Assembly (NCBI GenBank): GCA_036346375.1
Contig: JAYEVE010000231.1
Coordinates: 1-64,000 of the forward strand
DNA: 64,000 nucleotides
From: Guadua angustifolia
Lineage: Eukaryota; Streptophyta; Magnoliopsida; Poales; Poaceae
Direction: 5' to 3'
This document shows positions 22,112 to 35,900 of the stretch, one piece after another. Position numbers and translations under genes: made by a program. Numbering within the stretch: position 1 is the stretch's first letter; the number at the start of each line of letters is the position of its first letter. The notes below the pieces were generated by a model. That model had not been told where the DNA came from and did no database searches. It worked only from the letters and a program-made list of their open reading frames with translations.

Positions 22112-22826
22112 TAAGCGTTATGGGATCTGCATAGAAGAACTAGAAGACAAAGCTGAATAAGGAGTATGTCAAGAAGGATCAAACTCCAAATTTTAATAGA
22201 TACCCGAGGTTAGAGCAATTTTGGGATGAATTCGTGCAGTATAAGAAATCTGATGAAGCCCAGGCTATCAGCCAACAGAACAAGGCAAATTTGGACAAGA
22301 ACATTTATCCCCATGTGCTAGGCACCGGTGGGTACGTGAGGAAAGTACCTCAAGTGGGATGCACAGGAAGAACAGCTAACTCGTAGTGGAGTTATTACTG
22401 CGACATCTGAGATGGCCCCAAGATCAAAGTACTGGCTGCTTGCGAGGGGAGCTACTCTGTCGGATGATAGTAGCTTAAGCTTCAGAAGCGAAGAAGACGA
22501 GGAAATCTCAAAGAAGATCGTATATGCCCACTCCCAAACTATTCAGAGCTCCTTCCAGCCAAGAAGGAAGAATGACGAGCTAACACGCGCCTTGGGTAAT
22601 AAGGAGCACCCTAGTCGCACCAGAGGGTTTGGCTTGGTGCCTTGGAAAGTAGCGTTCCCAGAGGATGCCGAAATTTATAAGCGACAAAAGAAATCCAGAC
22701 AACAATAGTTGGATGAACGTGTACGAGAAATAGAAGACCGAATGCATAGAAGGGAAGTCGAATTTGCAGAACAGCTGAAAATGATGCGAGAAATGGTAGC
22801 AAAGGTCCTTAGCGAACGTTAGTCAC
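22112..22826 (+). pseudogene. Ptta/En-Spm-like domain of CACTA-3
   Basis: A plus-strand reading of about 22150-22385 gives RYPRLEQFWDEFVQYKKSDE and then HVLGTGGYVRKVPQ, ending at a stop. 22412-22708 continues with APRSKYWLLARGATLSDDSS and FGLVPWKVAFPED. An in-frame stop at 22706-22708 is followed by a coiled-coil-like tail (LDERVREIEDRMHRREVEF and beyond). The order matches the domain in CACTA-2. Two internal stops make it non-functional as drawn. Confidence 0.7.
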
Positions 22827-22969
22827 ATGACGGCGGTCAGCAACACCATAGTCCCGCCGGGGCTCATAAAAGCAGCCAAGCGTCCGCGGGCACTCCTGAA
22901 GAGGACTCAGCGTGTAGTTTTCCCGTGGACAAAATCATAGAGCCGACACGCTGCGATGCGACCGCCGTA

Positions 22970-24885
22970 GCGAACATTACCATCAAGGTGGTGAAGGATG
23001 GCTTGACCATGCATCGAGGCGATGTTGCATAACCGCCCAATTCCTCGAGGATCGCGAGAGTTTCATTGGCGTGGTTGATTGATACCACAAAGTGGAGGTT
23101 GAGATCCCGGCGAGGAGGAAAAATAATCTTGGACAAAGCCTGGGCACATTCATCGCGTGGCGCAAGCGCTATATAAAGTTTGCCTCATATGATGATAATG
23201 ACGATGATCTTAATAACGATGACGAGGTGGACTCTCCACCCAGAAAAAGTCCTCCTCCTCCAGCGTCACCCAAGAAAGCTCCTTCTCCTGCTCCAGTGCC
23301 ACAAGACGCACACAAGAAAGCCCCTTCTCCTACTCTAGTGCCACAAGACAGTAAGCTAAGAGCACCGTGATCTCAACATTCTACACGGTCAGGGGGGAAA
23401 AGTTCCTCATCTGTGAAACCAGCCAAAACTCTTAGCAAGAAACGAGCATATGAACTGACCGAAGAAGAAACAAGAGAAGAAGTACACGCTAGTGTAGCAG
23501 CGCACTTCAAGAAGACGCCACCACCTGCTAAGATTGAAATCAAAGCTACCAAACAAGATTTCTTCCTAGACTTAGCAACGGTTAAACAGACAGGATGGAC
23601 AACTGAAACTCCTCAACTTAGCCAACTATCAAACTACGATCGCATCTCTAGGAAGAAATCTAAAGGAGATGGTGGTAAAATAGCTGTTGCTGGAGGCCAA
23701 AGTGGTGCTAAAGGGCAGGAGCCCCCTCTAAAGTGGCCATTCGTTAACGGAGAAGCTTTGCTGGATCCAAATGAGGAGCCCAAACTGACCACACAGTTAC
23801 GGCGTCTACATCTATGATACCGGCAGTATGTCCAAGAGACAAAAAATGATGCTTTCCTCGTCAAATAGAAAGATATGAATTTTCACAAGATGGACGGCGT
23901 TTTCTGGGTAGAACACCTAGAACTATATCAGTTGTACCAACGAGACGCTCTGGACGTGTCTATATTAAGAATGTGGACTCTGTAAGTCTATTGTATAATT
24001 CATGTTGTATATTTACGTACTCTTAAACTGAAAGTCTGACTTCTTTTTTTATGTAGAATGGAGACAAGCGGACAAAAATGAAAAGATAGGATTCCTTGAC
24101 GCGGGCCTTGTCAACTGCAAACTTATTCTAGATCCAAGAATGATAAATGATGTTGAGGAGTACATACTCAAGACGATGCTAAAGCTACAACACAAGACCT
24201 ACATACTTTTACCCTACAACTTTCAGTATGTGTTTCCTTGCCTACTATTCTCGCATATTTGATGCGCAACATAATGTGACGACTAATTGGCTTCTGCAGC
24301 TTTCACTGGATCGTCCTCGTCATCATGTTAGACGGAAGCAACATCACTGTCTTAGACTCAATGAGGAAACCGACAAACGATTACAAAGAATTAATAGACT
24401 TGCTAGACAGGTAAACTCGGTCGTTGCATTATTGCTCCAGTAATCTTCCATCCCATTGCACCTAATTAATTTTAATGATTACTCGAAACCATGAACAGGG
24501 TGTACACAAAATACCGCAAGAAGAGCCAGCGGTGTCATCCATTCACGAAGAAGTTCAGAATAAAAACCGATTTTCTATGCCTGAGACAACCCCAAGGGAA
24601 CAATTTATGTGGATACTACGCAATGACACATATCCACGCGTTCATCACTGACAGTACGGACTACAACCGTGAGCTGGTATATCGATCATTACATGTTGAC
24701 CCGTACTTTTCTTTATAAAGACGATGACACTAATTAATGCTTCAATTTCTCCCATGATAGCGCGTTAAGCTGAGCACCAGCAGCCTGCTCGACAACGAAA
24801 TTGAAACCCTTCGAGAGCAGATAGCTGGGTTCATCGTTCGAGAAATTATCAACTCGAAGGGCGAGTTTCACGAGCATATATAGCT
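22970..24885 (+). pseudogene. Ulp1/C48 cysteine-protease-like gene of CACTA-3, decayed
   Basis: This is the sister of the CACTA-1 gene. 23092-23370 gives GQSLGTFIAWRKRYIKF and a Pro-rich linker with KAPSPAPVPQ repeats, ending at a stop. 23413-23817 gives ELTEEETREEVHASV and SNYDRISRKK, then another stop. A donor GTAAGT near 23982 and an acceptor TTATGTAG at 24057 frame an intron before KNEKIGFLDAGLVN. The catalytic region reads HWIVLVIML...VLDS near 24305-24360 and LRQPQGNNLCGYYAMTHIH near 24580-24640. The His, Asp, Gln and Cys expected for the C48 fold are therefore all visible, although the frames are broken. The protease core is better preserved than in CACTA-1. Confidence 0.72.
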
Positions 24886-25159
24886 TAAGTGATATGTCAA
24901 TGATTGTGAATAAACAATGTAATACTTAAATATTATGATGCTTCAAAAGTGAATGAACAATGTAATAATTAAATATTATGATGCTTCAATGTATTTGAAT
25001 TACACTTTAGCGATACTTGATATTATTGTGTACAACATATACCGTACAGAATACAACTACTATACAATACATATATACTACAACATATAGTGCAACAAAT
25101 ATATATATATATAAAGGTTTAAAAAACCCATCAACGCCAATTTTGGATATGAAAATAGG

Positions 25160-25545
25160 ACGAGAGAGTTATCACTGCCAGTTAACAAGGAAAAAGGGGC
25201 AATGATACTATTTATCACTGCCGGATATTGATAAAAATAGGGCAGTGATAGTAACTTATCACTGCCGGTAATAAAAGATGACTAACAGTGATAATTATTA
25301 TCACTGCCGCATATTATTGAATATGCGGCAGTATAGTTACTTATCACTTCCGGTGATGATTTATAACCGGCGCCGGCAGTGATAAGTATTATCACTGCCG
25401 GGTGGAAAGTTTGAACCGACAGTGATAAGTATTATCACTGCCGGTTAACATCCGGCAGTGATAGTTCTCGACTATCACTGCCATTTAGGTAGTGCCGGAT
25501 CCACATCCGACAGTGATGCTGATGTGGATCCGACAGTAAACACGT
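25160..25545. repeat. CACTA-3 right subterminal repeat array
   Basis: About a dozen copies of TATCACTGCCGG-type repeats stand in both orientations, separated by short AT-rich spacers. It is the same motif family as CACTA-1. The array ends about 15 bp before the terminal CACTA and about 610 bp upstream of the NLR start codon. Confidence 0.85.
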
Positions 25546-25559
25546 GTTCGATAGTAGTG

Positions 25560-26168
25560 TACCTGTATCAACACCAGTAGTATATTACCCTTATGTCGTG
25601 GATAAAACCTACATACGACTTTTGAGTTGGCGACAACACGGAGTCACATTTATTCCATATAATCCTACCTGCTACGACACCTACGTACGAGCAAACAACG
25701 TGTAATGCTTAGAAAAGTCATTACCAATCCGACCAATCCCGTGAGAGTTTACTAACCAATCATTCGATAGACGAAAACCATGAGAAATATCTCACCATGC
25801 ATACCTCCATATTAGAGCTGAAACCTACAGGGCATCTATCGATTTTTGCGCTAGTCCAACCAGCACCTCCCCGGCCGTCATCTGCACCTGGAAGCGGATC
25901 TCATTTACGTAGTAGAAGGCAAGGTAGAAGGCCAGGCCAGTCGCACGTCGCCGACGCCGCTAACTCAAGCTGAACAGTACAGGTATATTTATCTAATGCG
26001 TTATTGGATTGATCACTTGATTAGGATGGTTTCTTCACGAATCGATTTGCACGATATGGTGGACCTTAACACACTGCATGAAGATGCAACAATCATCTTA
26101 AATTCTTCTTAATTACCTTGTGTTCTGTGCTGTTTTGGGACGAGCATCCACATCAGTCACCAAGCAAG
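25560..26168 (+). promoter_or_regulatory. Upstream region and 5' leader of the NLR-jacalin gene
   Basis: About 610 bp separate the end of CACTA-3 from the chosen ATG at 26169. A TATA-like TATATTTA sits at 25984-25991. An alternative reading is a 5'-UTR intron, with donor CAG/GTATAT at 25981 and acceptor CACATCAG at about 26157. Either way, the core promoter lies within a few hundred bases of a CACTA subterminal array. Both signals are weak and need transcript 5' ends. Confidence 0.4.
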
Positions 26169-26980
26169 ATGGAGATCGTGACGGGGGCGATGATGACCCT
26201 CCTCCCCAAGCTGGATGCCCTGCTGACCAACGAATACAAGCTGCAGAAAGGGCTGAGGGGCGAGATCATGTTTCTTAAAGCCGAGCTGGAGAGCATGCAA
26301 GCTGCCCTTGAGAGGGTGTCGGAGGTTCCAGAAATTGACAACCACGTTAAGATTTGGGCGAGGAAAGTTAGAGAGCTGTCCTATGACATCGAGGATAGCA
26401 TCGACAAATTCATGGTGCGCATCGGCACCAACCCTTCAGCAAAGCCGCACGGAATCAAAGAGTTCATTAAGGAAAGTATGAGCTTGTTGACAACAGCCAA
26501 GACTCGCCATCAGATAGCTACGGACATCAAAGATATCAAGACCCGCGTGAAGGAGGTGGCTGAGCAACGCGATAGGTATAAGGTTGACAATGTCGTCGTC
26601 CAACCCACCACTACAACTATTGACCCTCGCTTGCACGGTATGTACGAAGAATCATCAAAACTCGTTGCGATCAGTGGCCCAAGTGAAGAGTTAGCTGAGC
26701 TGCTGATGGAGCCAGAAGGCACGTCCAAGCGACCACTAAAAGTGATCTCAATTATTGGAGTTGGTGGTTTGGGTAAGACGACTCTTGCTAATGTGTTGTA
26801 TCAACAGCTTAAAGGACAGTTCGAATGCCATGCTTTTGTTCCGGTGTCTCTCAAGCCTGATTTAAAGAGAATTCTAAGCAGCATGCTCCGACAAGTTACT
26901 GAACAAAGTTATGGTAACACTGAAACATGGGATATTGTCGAACTCGTCAACAAAATCAGACAAGTTCTCCAGGATAAGAG
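26169..26980 (+). CDS. NLR-jacalin exon 1: coiled coil and P-loop
   Basis: Encodes residues 1-270 plus two bases of codon 271. The start MEIVTGAMMTLLPKLDALL is the standard N-terminus of grass CC-NLRs. An in-frame Met 17 codons upstream (26118) would add an untypical MCSVLFWDEHPHQ leader and is less likely. The exon ends at GATAAGAG with donor GTAATG at 26981. The P-loop lies at residues 197-205, followed by FECHAFVPVSLKPDL (RNBS-A region). Confidence 0.9.
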
Positions 26981-29900
26981 GTAATGCACTAATCCCTATA
27001 TGCTTAACCCATCGAAATGTTCATTATACGCTCTTTGTTAAATTGCGCTAAATTTCATCATATTTTAGCTAGCTTTTGTACTTGTAGGAGTTAAGATGCA
27101 TAGTGCAGGTTGTTAAATAACGAGACACGTATTTAACGTGAAATATAAAGGCGAACACCACTATCGGACAATAATTACAAGCACAGGGATGACAGGATTC
27201 ACAAGTTCACAACTACTCCTAGGTGTAGGACTAAAAGAGCCCTGGACAAAAACGTAAACCAAGATGAAATCGGTATGGCGTCGGGCAGGACATGGACTTT
27301 GCGCGAGCCAGCGCCTGAGGTCAACACTAGGCTAGTTGTGTCTGATTTAGAACTCTGATCACAAACAATCTCCACCTTAGCCTGAATTCTCTGTGCGACC
27401 GATATATCAGTTATCTTCTCCAAATAAATTGTCATCAACAAAAGTTATGCCTCAAAAGTTCATATGACAAAAGTCAAAGTAGACTAGAATAGTCTTACCT
27501 AAATGATTCTTATGAAGCTAAATTAAGAGAATCACCAGCAAATCTGTAGGACCGAGTTAGGCGATTAGACACATGAATGATCAAAAACAATTTTCGTCCT
27601 AAAATACAACAAAGAATTAACCAAAATCTCACTTCATCCCAGCAGAGCAGATTTATAAATTTTCAGAGAAACTCAGCTAGTAGCAGATTAAGTCTGATAG
27701 TATAGTAAAATCGGCACTACCGCAGGCAAAAAAAATCCTGTACTACCGGACAAACAGGAAAATCAGAACGATTTTAGATACAAAAAATGATGTAACTTTT
27801 GATTTATGATAAAAATCCCGTGAAATTTTGCATACACCTTCCTATTGATGTTAGAAATCTATTCCAACCATCAACCAAATAGATCAACATGACAGTTCTG
27901 ACCTTTTTCAAATCTAAAGAAGGTTGAACCAAAACCAGGGCAAAACTGCAAACTTCAATCTGAGCTGGCTAGTGGGGATTTAATGATAAAAATGATCTTA
28001 GATGATCTCCCACATGTTAGGGCAAGAAATAACAACAAAGGATCATCCCTTAAATGCGCAAGAACAAGATCTACCATGAATCCTTCATTTTCAAGCCAAG
28101 AATCAGATCCTTGAGAAAAACTTTGAAAATTAAGTTAAAGCTTGCCTAGATGATTGGGATATAACCTACAAATGATTTATCCATCAATCATTTATCCTTG
28201 GCTACATATGATCAAAAAGAAAAGAAACCAAAGATAGATCAAAAACATAGAAAAGGAAAGAGAAAACTTTAAAAAGATCATGAGTACGAATTTGATTTCT
28301 ATTCCATCTTCAAATAGATGAATACAAAGTCTCTCCACAAAGGAGCAAAGCTCTCTTTAGAGTACAGATACACACAAGGACTCTCTTCTCTTTCTCTAGG
28401 CTCTCTATCACAAGCCTTTTCTTCTTCTTCTTCATAATGGGTTTTACACTCTCACATGTCCGCTTCTTAAAGCGGCCTTTTTCATGATGCTCCAATTTGC
28501 TCCACAAGCCCGAATCACGTCCATCTCTTTTTTGGCTTGACTTAAACCACTTAGGCCAATGCCGTGGTTTCCCAAACCACCTCCAACCCAGGTAATGGAC
28601 AAATTACCAATATATTCCTCTACTGGTATTTTTGCATTTCCTTCATCTTGAAGCATTGCCCATGCTCTGTCACCTTCCATGTGGCTCCAATGACTTGCCA
28701 CTAAGCGTCTCATGCATTTGGATCCCCGAACCGTCCTCGCTTGCAAACGAGTCCAAATCATTTGGCAAGCCAAATGTCCTTATCCGCTCGACCATGGCGG
28801 CCCCAACTTCCTTGACTATTCTAGACCTCTGCTCCCCCTGAGTATAGTCCCAGTCCACCTTGTCGTTGCCCAGTATGTCCACCACCAATAGTTGACGCTA
28901 TAGCTCCTTGCCTTCCTAACTTGCACCAACTCCTCAACCTTGGTCATCTTCTGGCATCAATTTAACCATCTAGACCTCAGCTATCCTAACCTAGTCCCGG
29001 TCTCCTACATCTCACCATAACCTAACTCTTAAGTCCTGCAACCATCACAGATAAGCAAATCATCACACAACATTGCTTAACAAAGATATGCAATAATCAT
29101 CACTTGAACACAATTGTCAATGCTCAATATTTCCTTTTGGAAAATAACTACCACTTCACAAAGGCTGGTAGTACCACTCTCACTCGCCACCAGAAAACAA
29201 CCCTTCTGGAAAATACCTACCACCTTTCAAAGCCTAGTGACATGGTAGTATCGGTACTACCACCCTTGCCACTCGGTAGTACCACCCTAAACTCACATCT
29301 ACTCAAATTGCTCAAAACAAAAGCAAACTCAATTTAAACATGAACTTGTTCACCACAAACTCAAACACAATCAAATACTCATCACTAATATGCATAGACA
29401 ATCACATGGTTTCTCAATCTCCCCACATGAGTATATTGACAAACCCTCAAAATGCATAAATTTAAGTTTGAAATTCAGGAAGAAACCAATTTGGTTGCAT
29501 AATCACACTTGGTCCAAATGCAAGAGATAGCAAAGATCATAACCACGTTAGCAAGGTAAGATTTAGAGCAAACAATAGAAAATAACAAGTTTCCACAAAT
29601 GCTCTAAAAACCCAAAAAAGTCTCACAAAAGCTCAACATTGCTCATGATCCAAAGAGAAGAAAATTTTCACCATGACCATGAAAAGCAAGGTAAGCAAGA
29701 TACCTTTTCACATTTCCCCCCTTTTGGCAATATAGGCATCATAAACCAGTATGCACGAGATGCATCTTAAGAAGAGCTTTGAAGATTATCCAAATAAACA
29801 TAAAGAGCAAAGTATGACACCAAGCTACTCAAGTTTAGATTATGCTAAACTAAGTCATATCAATTACATAGCAAGTAAAAATAAGGTTATTCTTTTTTTT

Positions 29901-32900
29901 GTCTGATTTTAAAAAGAGCAACATGTAGCATAATCTCTATACTAGAAGCAAAGCCATGCCATGGATTAAATGCACAATCTAGAGTTCAAACTAGTCAACA
30001 CTTTGGGGAGCTACAGGTGCATAAGAGAACTTTCATGTTCAATCATCTTTTGTGAGAGCAAAATTTAAATTTTAACGCACAAAATGAGGTTTGAAGAGCT
30101 TATCCTAGCAAAGAAAATCCTCGACTAGGAGCCATCGATAAAGGCCCCCTAGGCTTCACTCTATTTCTCATTTTTGTTTTTATTTGCATTTCTCAATTCT
30201 TGATTGACTCATACCATAGTAAACCATCTCAAGCATGACACTAAAAAGAGTGGTCTTGATCATACACAATACATTCTAAATTCATCCCAAGTGCAATAGG
30301 AAGCAATCCCGTGAATGTATAGTGCTGAGATCAATCTTAGCAGTTAGATTTATAAGCAAATGAAGGATTCTAATATGAAACAACCTAGTTTCACCTCAGT
30401 TGCTTTAGGGATTCTAGAAGAAATCCAAGATTTCACAAAAGCATGCATATGCACATAGTGAGAAAATATAGCAAGTAAAAGCTACAAGTTTCATTAAGGT
30501 TTCATTAAAGCACAAATTTTAATTTTCAGCAAGCTTAGCATGATGAAGTAATATGAATTTAGACATGACTAAGTTAGTAATGATCTTAAAAAAAGTAACA
30601 AGGTGCATAACGTGAATGAGAATTCATTTTCATAATACAAAGCTCATGTAAGACAGAAATAAAGTCTATATGCAATGCATGAAGAAATAAAGGCTTCTTC
30701 AACCTCCTCAAAAAGTGAATCAATTTTAAGTACAAATCTGGCTCAAGTTAAGTTAAAGAAAAATTAAGTGCAAAAAACCTCCAAATGAACTCTACTAAAT
30801 CAGAAACACAAAATAAAAGGAGGTAGCCGAGAAACTAAAAACTAGCTAATCTATAGAGCATAGAAAAGTTGAAGAGAACACTGTGGCTCAGTCTCGCTCT
30901 TATCTTCCCCATATGACTAACATAGGAAAACTAACAATACAAACCCAAGCTAGGGAGTACATACAAACCCTATCTACCAAAGGTGTCCAACACCTGCTAG
31001 ATCTACAAGACTATAAGGGAACTCAACCTAGAGGGAAAAGAGAACTCCTAATTAAGCATGATAGCAACTGTCAGGACCTGAATATACAAATTCAGACCAT
31101 CTATGTTGTTGAGGAACACGGTATGCTACGCTAGCACAAATTAAAATTTCTACCGCATAACCAGAAAAGCTACTCGCAAGAAGGGGATCACAGATTGGAT
31201 TACCACTAGATGCGTAGTTGCGGAATCCTTCGCGCGTTGGTGTAGTGGATCGTCCTCGCCGTGGATCGTCCTCGCTGTGGATCGTCCTCACGCAGATCGT
31301 CCTCGCTGCAGATCGTCCTCGTTGCGGTTCGTCCTTACCATGCCGCAGTAGCAGCAGCGTCACCACAGTAGTCCACACGTCCCGGGATGGAACGCTGTGT
31401 GTCGGCGTGCAAGCACCGTGTCGCTCAGCAAGGGCAATGAGAGGTGGAGGCTAGGGTTCTAAACGTGAGCAACATCTGTCACGCCCACCCTTCTCCTCTC
31501 CTTATATAGCCACGCGACGAAACCCTAAACCAAGGCCCATCAGCGTGTTAAGCCCACAAGGTCCATTAATTACGGGTCCAATCCGAATTAATGCGTCTCA
31601 GCCCGTTAAGTGTGTTACCCTATAGGTTCATGTACATTTGGACATGGATTCAGAAAACCCTTTTCCACTCCAATAGCTAGTAGTGGTTCCTTACAGAGCA
31701 TGCCAACTCCCAAACACATATGATCAAATTGGATAGAACCTTTCAAAAATACTCATGTAATAATCCCTTTACCAAACTATATGAAGATCAAACTCAAGGC
31801 AAGAAGTATGTCATCCTTTGACAGTTCAATCCATCTCTCGTATCCGTGATATATTAATAAGTTGTCATTGACTTCTCAATCACGGCATGACCATGCACTT
31901 CCTTAATCATATCACACGAGTGGTCTAGACATATATCTCCGTTACACTGGAGTGGCAACTTTCATCTTGACTGCTCACTTCCCTCTGCATGTTTCATAGC
32001 AAACATGAAAGCTACCTTTATAACTATCTGGTTAGGAAATAGTATTTGGTGGCCCTAAGGTAAACTATTACACATGTAGGGAATGTAACAATCTCAGGTC
32101 TAAGGATCGATCATACATCCACTATGTATAAGATACACTGATGACACAAAAGAATGTAACATTCTCGCAGTGTCCTATTGCGGGTCTATCTAACCCATGT
32201 TCTTCATCATGAGTTCACAATGTATTGATGATATCTCCATATCCCATGATCTATGAAACATAATTATCGATCAATACATGTGCTGATCTATTCATCGTTG
32301 TCCTATACGATGATACTCGATCAGAAATACTTACAGAATTATATCAATAAGTAGAGAGTTTCATAAGCAAGTCACATACTTGCTGATCAATATAATGATA
32401 TACATTCATTGGACCAATAATCATATTATTATTCATAAACATAGTCATGTTACAATCATCTATATGACTGCCTCAAGGGCATAACACCAACATATGTATA
32501 CCGCAATAGTTTAGGATCACGTTAGTGCACACAATGTCAGCATAGATGAATATCACAATCATACACAATAGAAATATAATAAAAGACTTCATTTAATAAA
32601 TATAAGACAGTTGATTGATCTTATGGTTGACTTTAAATGACTATGCCATGCAAGACTTAAACCATAATTGATAGAACAACAGTGGAATAAAAACGTAGAT
32701 AAACCCCTAGTATACCATAGGCAACTGATAAGGCTCTCACCCTAGATGTTCGTCTCCTCCTGGTACCTCTCCTCAAATGCTAGTGTAGACTCCTCTTCAA
32801 CTAACGATTGTATCTGAGGAGGGTGCTCTCCTTTCTTCTTTTCTTTCTTTCTATCTTTTTCCTTCCTAGCTTTTCCAGGTTTGTATTAAGGTTTGTAACT

Positions 32901-35900
32901 CTCTAGTTAATTTAATTTTTCATAGTAGGAGTCTCTCCTGTTGTTCTCTCATCAAAAAAATAATGATTTTAGGTGAGTAAATAAAGTACTCAATAAGTTG
33001 TACACAGAATGCAATTCTAGTAAAACTATATGCAAGGCTTATTTTAAAGGAATGGCTGATAAGGTTATTTTGCAAAAAAAGAAGCATTTACAAATGAATA
33101 TAATATATAGATCGAAATGATAGTAAAACAATAACAATAATAAATAACTTTCAAGTATTTCTCAAAAGTAAACTTGGCACACTGCCTTAAATAATTTCCA
33201 AATTTTTCAATGGCACACAGCCTCCCATCCTAAGTTTTCATTTCTAAAATCTAACCCTTGATTAAAATTCCCAAGCATTGCCCAATACAACAGGCATGGC
33301 TACTCGAATAGATTGACACCATGCAAAGGTTATGCACCTTATCCATATGACATGATCATCTCTCAATGCCAAGTTATTATCACACTTCCTTTGGTGTGTG
33401 GCTAAGAGATCGTGACAAAACCTTTCAAAAACTCCATCATAACACTAACCCTCTAGATAAGTCTGAATTCGCTATCCCTTCCCTCACTCAGAGCAGAAGA
33501 ATAAGAGGGACATACTATTGGATAGATGTGAGGCTGAGCTGCACACACAAATTCTCCATAACCACACACTCCGTTTGGTTATCCTTTCGAGACATCAAAT
33601 GTTAAGACTCGGTAACTTACTTAGTTAGTTCCATCCCATTATAGACATGAGGTTGCATGATTTGCCTAGTTCAATATATTGCAAGGTTAAGTCCTTAATT
33701 GACCGAGGCAAGACTTCCAACAATTCACTCATAGAAAACCACCTCACATTCACTCACATATCATCATATCAACATATCAACCCAATACCAATACAGGCCC
33801 ACCATGGCACAATGCCAGTTGCCACTTGTCCCATCTAAATCATTTACCACCCCTGTTGATTATCATGCAACACATGCCATCAATAACTCAACACCATTAT
33901 ATGACAACACATGACATATCCTTTGATAAACATGTTCAATATTCCATTAGTAATGATTGATTTTGCACTTTACAAAATGATATCAATAACATGTTGTATG
34001 GCTAAGCAGACTAAGCAAGATCTAACCACCCCACATTGGTATCTATTAGCAACTAACTATTAATGAACCATCTTAGGGTGACAAATAATCATGGCATACA
34101 AAGGACAAGGTAGGCATAATTCATTTGGGTCAAATAGCTAGATCTCAAACTAATTGAAAATAGTTCTAGACATAAAATAGCATGCAACAATTTAAATCAA
34201 CATAGTATTTGCAAAATTAGATTCAACAAGATCAAAGCATAACTTGACATGGAAAAGGTTTTGTTCCTACTCTGGACCTTGCTCTTGAGTCAACACTTCA
34301 CCCTCAAATGCTCAGGACACCTTGACGTCTATTCAAATCAAGAGAAAATAGCATATAAATACCAAAAAACAAGCAAACAAACTCTAAAAATAAAATAAAA
34401 TTAATAATTAAATAGACCTTAATTTTATGAATTTTTAGAAACTTGAATCACCTCAATCGGAGCTCGTATGAAGAAGAATGGGCTCTCGAACGATTCAAAT
34501 AAAAGAAAAACAGAAAAATAGAAAATCCATATATTCCAAATTATTTTCCATCCTAATGGCGTTAGGCTAACATCAGCAATTAATTTCCCTAAATTGAATT
34601 AAATAAAAAAATCCCCTTAACCGATTGACATGTGGGCCCCAGCATCCATGACCCACATCCATGATAATTGCTCGACTCACGGTCAACCAGGTGCATAGAA
34701 TCAGTACCACTGTCAAGCGGGTCCCACGGGATGATGTGGCGCTACCAACTCAAGAGCACACACAAGCAGCCACAGCAAACTCGCTCGGCACCTAGCGCAC
34801 ACGTGGTGTCTATGTTGTGACAACACGGTAGCCATGTCAGCTTAGAGCACTAGGGTTTTGACGATGATCCCAGCAATGAACTAATGGTGGCACCCGACCA
34901 GAGGTGAAGACAATGATCTTGAACCAACGAAACATCATCAGATTCAGACCAAAATAGTGTGGATCTGAAAGAACATGACATTGTGAACCTGATGAGGACC
35001 TTGGCTTCGATGGGGATGTAGCAGAGGATGAGCTCTTGGCGAAAAAGACGACGATGCGACTTGGAACTCTTGCAAGAGATTACACCAACTCGGCGACAAC
35101 TCGAGTGAGAAAAAGCTTGGCAAAAGGTGCGGTGCAGGGTAGAGATCCTTAGAGAGGGGTTAATGACCTTTATAGCCTCAGGGATCATGCTAGAATCGTA
35201 GACCTAGGTGGAAACGGAGGCGGCAGTGAATCAGAGACAACATAGATCCACCGTCCAAGCGTCGGCGATCGGGTGGCCACCAATGCTTCGGAGACGCAGC
35301 AACCTTGGCTCTCCATGCATCCAAGATCTGACGGTCTCAGATGTGTTATAACAAAAGAGTGGAACACTATCTATGTTTCACCCAACGTCCCAAAAGGTTG
35401 ACCTCATCCAAAGCACCCTACTATAACAACTAGCAGCTGCAATATACTCGATTTCAATGATAGACTATGCAACTCTAGATTGCTTTCTATTAGACCAAGA
35501 AACAACAGAAGTGCTAGAGGTGCTCTTCCTATCTATCCTACAGTCAGTAAAATCTGCATTTAAAAAGGCTCTAAGGCGTAGACAAGAAGAGAAATAGTAC
35601 CAAATACCATAGTCAATAGTAGCTTGAAGGTACGTGAAGATGTACTTCAGTCCCTAATGGTGAGAGGCATGAGGAGAGGCCTGAAATTGAGCATACAGAT
35701 ACATAGCAAAGTGTATGTCTAGCCTCGAAGCAGTGAGGTACAAGAGGGTGTCAATCTTACTTCTGAACTCATTTTGATCAATTGGTTCACCATCCTCATC
35801 AAGTTCAACGATAGTTGCGATGGCCACAGATGTCATTATTGGCGTTCCATCAAAGATGTCAAAGCGTCTAGGAGGTCTCAAGTGTACTTACCTTGATGCA

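Larger units (their letters stand above)
21901..25559 (+). mobile_element. CACTA-3: CACTA-like element next to the NLR promoter
   Basis: The right end, in reverse complement, reads CACTACTATCGAACACG, with a dense subterminal array of ATCACTGCCGGTT-type repeats inside it (25160-25540), as in CACTA-1. The left end is proposed at 21901 (CACTACTGCC), followed by a thinner array of CATCAGTGCC and CATCACTGTCGGTT. The flanking triplets (CGC left, TAC right) do not match, so the left boundary is uncertain or rearranged. Inside, on the plus strand, are a Ptta-like domain and an Ulp1-like gene, both broken. No transposase modules were found. Confidence 0.7.

Noticed and set aside
26118..26168. Upstream in-frame Met as NLR start
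   Set aside because: It would add an untypical leader before the family-standard MEIVTGAM start, so the downstream Met is preferred.
31064..32497. Full LTR retrotransposon at 31-32.5 kb
   Set aside because: There is only one LTR with no internal coding next to it and no matching 5-bp duplication, so it is called a solo LTR.
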